64,000 nt of DNA from Gnetum montanum (taxonomy: Eukaryota; Streptophyta; Gnetopsida; Gnetales; Gnetaceae): contig MNCI01023267.1 of NCBI GenBank assembly GCA_015680685.1, positions 582,999 to 646,998 of the forward strand, given 5' to 3'. Numbering within the stretch: the first letter of the stretch is position 1; every line of letters begins with the position of its first letter. Position numbers and translations under genes: made by a program. Positions 56,330-64,000 of this stretch are shown piece by piece. The notes beneath the pieces were generated by a model. That model had not been told where the DNA came from and did no database searches. It saw nothing but the letters and a program-made list of their open reading frames with translations.

Positions 56330-59300
56330 ATGGATTTTGCAAGGAAATTGTACAAGTTGGCCATGGTGGTATTATTTTGCGCAAGCACTGGATTTGCAGC
56401 ACAGGCGCAAACAAATATAATCAACATAGGAGCTCTGGTGGAGAGGGATGCAACAATAATCGGTGCAATAGCCAATACAATGGCGCAAATGGCAGTGGAG
56501 GACATCAACAACTCCTCCAATATTCTAAATTCTACGACTCTGTATATCAAAGTGCTGGACGGGAAACAGAACGCAGTGGCAGGAGCATTTGCCGTGGCGG
56601 ATCTCATAAAAAACAACACGGTCGCCATCGTCGGGCCGCAGTCGTCCGCCGCGGCAGAAGTAATAGCCACAATTGCAGGAGCAGCGCACGTGCCTGTGGT
56701 CACATTCGCTGTCTCAAATCCGACGGTGAACCTGCATCGCTTTCCCTATTTTATGCGCTTATCTCAAAGCCACACAGTGCAAATGAGGGCCGTAGCAGAC
56801 ATTGTGAAGAATTTCAGGTGGAAACAGGTTGTGGTGCTCTACCTCGACGACCAGCTTGGCACCGGCGGTCTCCCGGTTCTTACCGATGTTCTCAGAGACG
56901 CTGGCTGCCAAATCGTAGACAGGATTCCATTCTCTCCGAAGATGAATTCTACTTCTCTGCAAGCGGCTTTGAATTAACTGCGCTCTCTGCAGACGCGAGT
57001 TTTTATCGTTATCATGCGTGTGGACCAGGGAATTCCGCTCTTGTTGCAGGCTAAGAAATTGGGGCTCATGAATAGTGAGCAAGCTTGGATCTTCACCGAG
57101 TCTTTCATAGGAGGATTCGAGTCTCTGAACCCGAGCATTTTGGATTCCTTTACGGGCGTGTTGGGCATCCGGACATCGCTTCGTCGGACCCCAGCCTTAA
57201 GGAAGTTCTATGAAAGATGGCGGAGCCGATTTCAGTCTCAGATTCCTGGGACGATTTCTGCGACGGTGCAGAATCCGCTGGGTACGAGAGCCATCGCACT
57301 GTACGAAGCCGTGTGGGCCGTGGCTTATGCCATCGATGCTCTTGTCCAAGAACAAAAGGAGGGTACCTTCTCCCTCAATTTCAGCGAACCCATTTCTGAT
57401 GTCGACCTCACAAGCCGGATCTTCGGTATAAAGCGATTCGCGCAAGGTGAGCTTCTCAAACAGAAAATACTATCAGTGAATTTTACAGGGCTCGGGACCT
57501 TTGTGAGCTTTAATGGCGACGGTGAGCCTTCTGATTGTAAATACGAGATCATCAACATTGTGAGGGAGAAGGGCAGGACTTACAAAGTGGTGGGTTCCTG
57601 GACATTAACCAACGGTTTGCAGATGAATTCTAGCATGATTGTTTGGCCTGGTGGATCCAAGGGTCAAGTGCCGAGAGGGTTCAAAATCCCTTTGGAAGGT
57701 AAAAAGCTAAGAATTGCAGTTCCGTATCAACAAGGATTTGCCCGGCTCGTCAATGTTAGCCAGTCTGCGTCTCATGGATACAACGTTACCGGTTTCTGCG
57801 TGGATGTATTTGAGGCTGCAGTGTCCACTCTCGGGTTTGACCTGCCCAGAGAATATATCCCTTACACTACGGGAAATGCCTCATTTGATTATTACGACCG
57901 TATTATACAGCAAATATACCTTCAGGTGCATGCGTTATATTAGTTATTTATTGTAATATATCATTTTGTTACATGTTTTCGTATGTTAAAAAGTTAATGG
58001 ATTCTGTTTTTGTCTTTATTGAAGCTCAGAACTTTGACGCCGCGGTGGGACCTTTCGCAGCGACAGCAAACCGAAGTAATTACGTGGATTTCACACAGCC
58101 TTACTCAGAAACAGGCCTCGTTATGACTGTTCGCTACGACTCAGGGGAGGACACCGAGGGATTTTACAGTTTCGTGAAACCATTTTCTGCTCCGCTATGG
58201 CTGGCTTCATGGATCGCCTTTCTTCTTTTCGCTGTTATCATCGCTGCAGTGAATAGATTGCTAGGTCATGATCCAGCTCCAGCTCCAAGTGCAGGTACTA
58301 GCACCTCTTTAACAAACATTGCATTTTCTTTTTTCTTTTTGGCTTTCCACCCAACAGCTTAATTATTGACTTTGGTAAACCGCTATGTTCTGCGGATTCC
58401 ATCACCGGGACATCGCTCAACGACAACTAGTCTCCAAAGGCATATGGTATGAATGTTTCACCATGTATATACAGTTGAACTTCGAAGAAGGAAAAAAATA
58501 AAAAAACGGAAAGCAGTTTCTAACTCTTTGCTCTGTGTTGTGGTTTCCTACCGTTATGCAGGATGGCGTTCTCTTTATTGTTCTTCATGCACAGTAAGAC
58601 CCTTCTCAAAAACTCATATTTTCTGAGTTTCAATTTTATATTTTAAGCGTAATACTGTACATCCGGTTTTGACAAGAAATCAACTATCTAATATTAAATT
58701 ATATCTTTTTTCTTTGCAAATCAAAGGTTCCATTCTTGTACATGTACAGTGTTCCCTACTCAATCTTATGATTTGACTTTTAGATGAAGGGAAAAACTGC
58801 CCTAACGAAATTGGAAATTACATTTTTACTTAAAGCCAACTTTTTGAATGTATCGGACTAATTCAAGGATACGATGAACATGCAGAAAGTGAGGATGCAA
58901 GGACGCACATGGTGAGGTCGATGATGGTGATATGGATGGTGATGGCACTGGTATTGGTGTCGAGCTACCAAGCCAGTTTTTCATCGTTGCTCACGGCGAG
59001 GCAGCTGAGCCCCAAGGCCATGAGCCTGCAGGACGTGCTCCGCCGCAACCAGTCGGTGGGCTACCATTACGGGGGCTTCGTAGGCAAGTACCTGGAGCGT
59101 GAGCAGGGCGTGGCTGAGAACCAGCTTATGGGCCTCAAGTCCGTGGACGAGTACAAGGCCTGCCTTGACAACGGCACCGTCGTGGCCGTCTTCGAATCTG
59201 AGGCGATCACCAAAAACATGTTTCTGGCGACGTCGTGCAACAAGTACACGTCCGTGGGTATACCGTGGGGCACTACCAGCCACACCGTGGTGCTAGCCAA

Positions 59301-59627
59301 GGGCTCTCCCCTGTTGCCGGCGTTGTCGGCGGCGCTGCTGCGGGTGACGGAGAGCCCCATCTGGAGAGGCTGCGACGCAAATGGTTTCCGTCTCTGCCGT
59401 GCTCGCGCGTCTCGAACATGGCCGCCTCCACGTCCAACACAATCCAACTGCGCTCCTTCTACTTTCTCTTCTCTTTCACCGCCTCCGTCACCGTTGGTGG
59501 CCTTCTTTATCGTCTCTGTTGTTCGCTGCGCCAGAAAGCCAAGGCTGCAGTGGCGCAGGCACCCATCCCTGTGCCCCCAGCGGGTGCACACAAAGCCGAC
59601 ACGGACATGCAAGTGGTTTCCGAATAG
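56330..59627 (+). pseudogene. GLR: Plant glutamate-receptor-like channel gene, with one stop and one frameshift
   Basis: GLR proteins are amino-acid-gated cation channels of plant membranes. Exon 1 (56330-57925) encodes a signal peptide (residues about 1-27), the amino-terminal domain (VGPQSSAAAEVIATIAGAAH, VVTFAVSNPTV) and the start of S1 (KLRIAVPYQQGF, GFCVDVFEAA). Exon 2 (58030-58294) gives the rest of S1 (ANRSNYVDFTQPYSETGLVM) and M1 (LASWIAFLLFAVIIAAVN). A tentative exon ends at 58446 (KGI-W); a 32-nt exon (58562-58593, MAFSLLFFMH) carries the pore; exon 4 (58886-59627) carries M3 (VSSYQASFSSLLTARQL), S2 and M4 (FYFLFSFTASVTVGGLLY). GT-AG junctions and phases fit except between exon 2 and the tentative exon. 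Damage: TAA at 56975-56977, and one missing base in the C run 59355-59358. The ATG at 56330 is the first that yields a signal peptide. No poly(A) signal was assigned. Confidence 0.85.
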
Positions 59628-60560
59628 TTTTGTATGTGAAATCTGTGATTAACAACGTAAATCCACTAACAAATCCATCGGACGTGTAACCGTGTGTAAT
59701 ATTTTCTCTATTAGAATGAGTTCCCATGGGAAATTTTCTGTGCTTGCCTTTCTCTATTTTTGTGTTAAGGTTTCATTCGATGGAACTAATTTATTCACAT
59801 TTATCTTTCTTTCCAAGATTTTAAATTACTCTCAACTTTTTTCACCGATGCAAATTTTCCTTTTCTTCTACTAATGTTGAATTTACCGTTTGTTACATGC
59901 CTCATAATTGGAGTTAAATAATATGAGGCAAAAATATAACATTCAAATCATTTGTTTGTGTAATAATCTCATTTTTTTGTCCTTGTTAGCTATTTAATGG
60001 TGTACTAACATCATATATTACATTTTACAATGATGGAAACTGTAGTCATCCATAGCTAACTTACATATGAACTTTGTATACATCCATAGCCAACTTACAT
60101 ATGAACTTTGTATACAACTTACCCACACTTCTTTGTAGCTCTCTGAAAGCCTTCCAAATGATCTTCAACTCTTTTTCAAATTTACTTAGCACCTTTACTT
60201 TTTTAGCAAAGGATGCTCAAAAACACCTTAGACAATTTAGTTATGAAGTTTGTCACAAGTCATAATAATTAGTCATGGTAACTCCATGTTGTTACTCCTT
60301 ATGATGCTTATTTATTCAATGTCTTGAGAACCTTGTAACTTAAATAATGCTTGCTCTTTATTGCGTAATGAAGGTTACAATAGTTCACAATTGAATGTTA
60401 CAACATCACAAATATGTTTGTATTAGCATAGGAGGTTGTGAATCATAATACAGAGTTATGAAACTAATGATTGAGCATTATAAGTTACTCAAAGTCTAAC
60501 ATACTAATCTAAATTGCTTACAAATCTTTGAAGTCTTAAAATAGATATTGTTGAATTTGA
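59628..60560. other. 3' flank of the GLR gene, with a 34-bp tandem duplication
   Basis: AT-rich sequence without a gene. The unit catagctaacttacatatga and following bases is present twice with a 34-base period (from 60051 and 60085). The right end abuts the truncated Athila pol fragment. Confidence 0.6.
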
Positions 60561-62012
60561 GTTGATTTTAAGGTGTTGAATATGTCAATATTCAAGGATC
60601 ATTTTCTGTTGTCATTTGTTGACTAGGTGCTTGACACAATATCAAGGCATTACTACTACAGCTTCCTAAATGGTTATAGTGGCTATAACAAAATCCAAAT
60701 TACACCAGAGGACCAAGTAAAGACAACATTCACAAGTCCTTGGGGGACTTTTGCATATCGTAAGATGCTATTTGGTCTATGCAATGCTCCTACTACATTT
60801 CAATACTTGGTCCTGAGCATCTTTTAATGGTAGATCGGTAGTGGTGTAGAAGTCTTCATGGATGACTTCTCCACCTATGAAGCTACAATTGAGTAAGCCC
60901 TGGACCACCTTAAGTAAGTGTTGAAATGATGTGTCGAAACTAACTTGCAGCTCAATTGGTAGAAAACTCACCTCATGGTCTAGGAGGGCATTGTATAGGG
61001 GCACAAAATATCATAAGCAAGAATTAAGGTGGACCCTGAAAAATAAGGGTCATCCAAGGAATAACCTGCTAATTAGAAATAGTTAAAGTTGTTTGGTCAT
61101 TCCTTAGATACACTGGCTACTACCAGTGAGTCATAGAGAATTTCTCTAAGATTGCAAAGCTATTGGTGGAGGCGACAAATAAAAATGCTCCTTTTGTTTA
61201 GACACTGGAATGTGAAAAAGCATTCCAGCAACTAAAAGAAAAGCTTGTGGAAACTCCAATTCTACAGGCACCAGACTAGTCTAGACCATTTCACATCATG
61301 ATGAATGCATCGAATTATGCTTTGGGAGCTATGCTGACATAGTTAGATGAAAGAAACATCCATACTACATCCACTGCATCAACCAAAGCATTGTGGATGC
61401 ACAATTGGACTACACCACTATAGAAAAAGAATTGATGGTGATGGTGTTTACTCTAGAGAAGTTCATGCATTATGTGCTTCGATACAAGGTGTTTGTGTAC
61501 ATAGACCATAGTGCCATCTACTTTTTAATAAACAAACCAATGATGAGCCCCCGTGTCATATGGTGGCTGGTGATCTTGCAAGAATTTGATCTTACAATGG
61601 TAGATTGAAAGGGCACTGAGAATGTAGTCACTGATCACTTGTCTTAGTTACGATGGAATGAAAAAGAGGACGAAAACCCATTATCTGATATGTTTCTTGA
61701 TGAACTCCTCTTTGCTAGAGTAATAACTAAACAAATGCCCAATGAGCCAAAATGGTATGATAACATTCTCTCCTATCTTCTCACTCAAGAGATGCCACAA
61801 GGGTTGGACCACTAAAGGAAACAATAGTTTCTTCACTAGGTAAAGCACTTTATGGAGATCAACAGACATCTCTACAAGGTGTGCGATAATGGCCTGGTTT
61901 GTTGGTGTGTCCCTGATGCTAATTAATTGTGTGTTCTCCAAGATGCTCATGAAGGTCCTTGTGGAGGACACTATGTTGGAACATGCATGGTCATTAAAAT
62001 CCTGATGGCATG
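60561..62012 (+). mobile_element. Athila-type element 4: pol fragment, truncated both sides
   Basis: It begins abruptly inside RT (VLNMSIFKDHFLLSFVD), continues through SFLNGYSGYNKIQITPEDQ, VFMDDFSTY, RNase H (ASNYALGAML, EKELMVMVFTLEKF) and the integrase zinc-finger start (HEGPCGGHYVGTCMVIKILM). It is cut at 62012 by the LTR of a minus-strand Athila element. It is closest to element 1 in wording and has many stops. No LTR of its own is in the window. Confidence 0.85.
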
Positions 62013-64000
62013 TGATGAGTGGCAAGGTACCCCTACGCTCAACCATACAAATACGAGCGTTTCATGCATGATCCGATCGAATTCCAAGGACTAAGTGCTT
62101 ATGCGCCCTTGTGGAACAAAGATGGGTTGGTTGATCATTGTCTTCCCAAGCTTACCTGTATGCCATGATTGTATGGTTAAGTAAGCTTAAGGCATATGAT
62201 TTTTATAGCTTTTATGTTTTTATGTTCTGCACTAGTAGGGAAGGAGAGAGGTAACTAAGTGACTAATTTAACTTAACTACTCATTAACTAAGTTCTAACT
62301 AATCCTAACACTAGCATCCATTCCCACTTGCCATACACATCCTGAACCAGTGCAACACTACTGGGATTACCAAACGCTAATCGTTACTGGGTTACCAAGC
62401 ATTACACGCATGCTCGAAGTGGTCATGCTGGTGTAATTTAATGATTTTCTTAATTGATCAAAATGAATTTCTATGCTAATAATAGAAATGTAAAGTGCAT
62501 AAAATAAAATAAATTCATAAGAAAATAAAATAAAAGAAATGCGTAAGAAAACAAATCTCAAGTGCTGTAACGATAAATCAAAGAGCTTATCTTTATTTCC
62601 GTACACAAGGTGTGCTCAAGTACACAATGCTCGAATAAAGATTCGTCCACACTTAGACCTCCCAGTATGGGCACTTGCAAAATACTCGAACTTTCAAACA
62701 GACTACAAGAGTTTCACTATTTGACTGCTAAAAGACCTCTTTCCTAATTGTGCGCCTGGGCACTGTATTTATAGGCTTGGAAGAAACTACTCTAATAATT
62801 AGAGTAACTGCTCTAATAATTAGAATAATAGCTAAAGTAACCACTAGAGTAACCACTATAATAATTAGAATAACTACTAGAGTAACCACTAGAGTAACCA
62901 CTTTAATAATTAGAGTAATTGTTAGAGTAACCACTCTAATAATTAGAATAACTACTAGAGTAAACCGCTAGAGTAACCACTCTAATAATTAGAGTAACTG
63001 CTAGAGTAATCGCTAGAGTAACTGCTCTCATCATACCCCCATGACTGAATAAAAACTCATCCTTGAGTATAGAGGAAAAGAAACAAGTTCTTTACAAAAT
63101 ATTGGGAAGGTATGGGATTATTGACTAACTGACATTTGATGGTGGAATGGGATGATTGACTCAACGTGCCCAGTGAATGGATCAATAAGCATATTACAAC
63201 ATTAGTGTTCATGACCATTGTGGTGAACACTCATACATAAATGACATTCAAGCCTTTATTTGGAAGCTTGTAGAGAAAGAGAGAGAAAGAAAATGAAGTG
63301 TGTTGCCACCAATGCTAAGATTGTGCCTTCTATTGTTTATCCATAGCCACACCACCAGACTTGCTCCTTTTGTAAATGCTCTAGTTCTGGTCCATCCTGA
63401 GTGCTTCCTCCAAGCCCAGTCCATTGTTTTTATGATCACCATATGCACACACAACACAGTCACAAATGAGCAAGGATAGATAAACCACAATGCAGTTGAT
63501 ACCTTGCCTCAATATGAAGCACATTGACTAAGTTGTGGTTATGGTAGAAACTAGTTTAGAGATTTATCACAGGTGACTACCCAAGGTGTAGGGGTTAGGC
63601 AAATAGTAAAGTGAAGAAAATTAAAAAATTTGTGCCAAGGCCCCCACGACTAAGAGCAAACCTTTGGTAGCTATAAGATGGAAAAATATGAGGAATAAGA
63701 AATATGGGAAAAAATAACAATGGCAATGCCAATAAAAGGGCTGTCATGGATGGGGATGAAACAAGAGATGATTGATTGCAGGAAATGTTTAAGGAAAAGA
63801 ACTTAATAATTGCACCAAAAAGGAATGCTAGTGGGTCCTCCCCAAAGCAGGCTCTTGCCTTTTATGCCCTGACAAACCCACAAACCAAAGAGTCTGTAGG
63901 CTCTAGGAATGTCATTTGGAAGCAAGAGTTAAAAACTTACCCACAAGAATTCACCAAAGAAAAACAATGCATCAACCTAGAACGGACTAATGATAAAATT
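62013..64000 (-). mobile_element. Athila-type element 5, minus strand: 3' LTR and 3' interior
   Basis: The 3' LTR is 62013-63033: minus strand starts TGATGAGAGCAG and ends GCCACTCATCA, TATA box 62773-62766. The interior from 63034 begins with the polypurine tract and matches the reverse complement of 29690 leftward (CTCAAGGATGAGTTTTTATT, CAATATTTTGTAAAGAACTT). From there to the window end no protein is visible, as in the 3' interior of element 1. The rest of the element lies beyond position 64000. It inserted into the integrase region of element 4. Confidence 0.85.
62780..63025. repeat. Tandem ctaataattagagtaac / actagagtaacc array in the LTR of element 5
   Basis: About fifteen short units of 12 to 21 bases combining taataattaga with gagtaaccact fill the U3 end of this LTR. 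The sister LTR at 15264-16388 has only two or three units at 16335-16380, so the array expanded after the two copies split. Confidence 0.85.

Noticed and set aside
56275-57054. 259-codon frame overlapping GLR exon 1 in another frame
   Set aside because: Shadow of the GC-rich GLR coding exon; the GLR frame shows clear family motifs, this one none.
58981-59612. Antisense frames opposite GLR exon 4
   Set aside because: Shadows of biased codon use in the exon; no homology.
62750-62971. Open frames with Ile/Arg/Val/Thr repeats on both strands
   Set aside because: Translation of the ctaataattagagtaacc array in an LTR.
1-64000. tRNA, rRNA or other structural RNA genes
   Set aside because: None recognised by eye; only tRNA-complementary primer-binding sites were found.

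Overview
The window is nuclear plant DNA. It is dominated by nested, mostly decayed retrotransposons around one host-type gene, a plant glutamate-receptor-like (GLR) channel gene with several introns. A large repeat-rich seed-plant genome is implied. The density of old nested Ty3/gypsy copies and C-to-T-type decay would fit a gymnosperm, but I cannot prove that from the sequence. All alignments, splice phases and target-site duplications (TSDs) below were worked out by eye.

Layout. 1-15241 (+): Ty3/gypsy element A of the Tat type (gag, protease, RT, RNase H, second archaeal-type RNase H, integrase, 3' LTR); its 5' end is outside the window. Between its protease and RT lies an eight-exon gene on the opposite strand (8440-4231) with its own TATA box. 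Element A sits just inside the primer-binding site of a minus-strand Athila-type element, of which the 5' LTR remains (15264-16388). 16389-17900: fragment of a PIF1/Helitron-type helicase and a 440-bp foldback repeat. 17885-20426 and 30538-30598: an RTE-type LINE split by a complete Athila-type element (20427-30537). 31887-51284: a second Athila-type element with a perfect 5-bp TSD. It is interrupted by a minus-strand, gag-protease-only, Tat-related element D (35284-43127) and by an assembly gap. 52201-54770: 5' part of a third Athila copy.

56330-59627 (+): the GLR gene. It has a signal peptide, amino-terminal ligand-binding domain, S1, M1, pore, M3, S2 and M4 parts, but also one in-frame stop and one 1-base frameshift, so as assembled it is a pseudogene or carries errors. 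60561-62012: Athila pol fragment, interrupted by a minus-strand Athila element (62013 to the window end).

The most interesting object is the antisense gene in element A. Eight exons join through seven GT-AG introns with every reading phase matching and an exact total of 1056 codons. It begins downstream of a TATA box and starts with a catalytically degenerate FCP1/HAD-like domain. Because its introns are on the strand opposite to the genomic RNA, they can survive retrotransposition. A second unexplained item is a tandem peptide repeat of the form P-[FY]-[VFIA]-[VI]-x-[VILM]-P in the gag-protease linker, present in two diverged elements.
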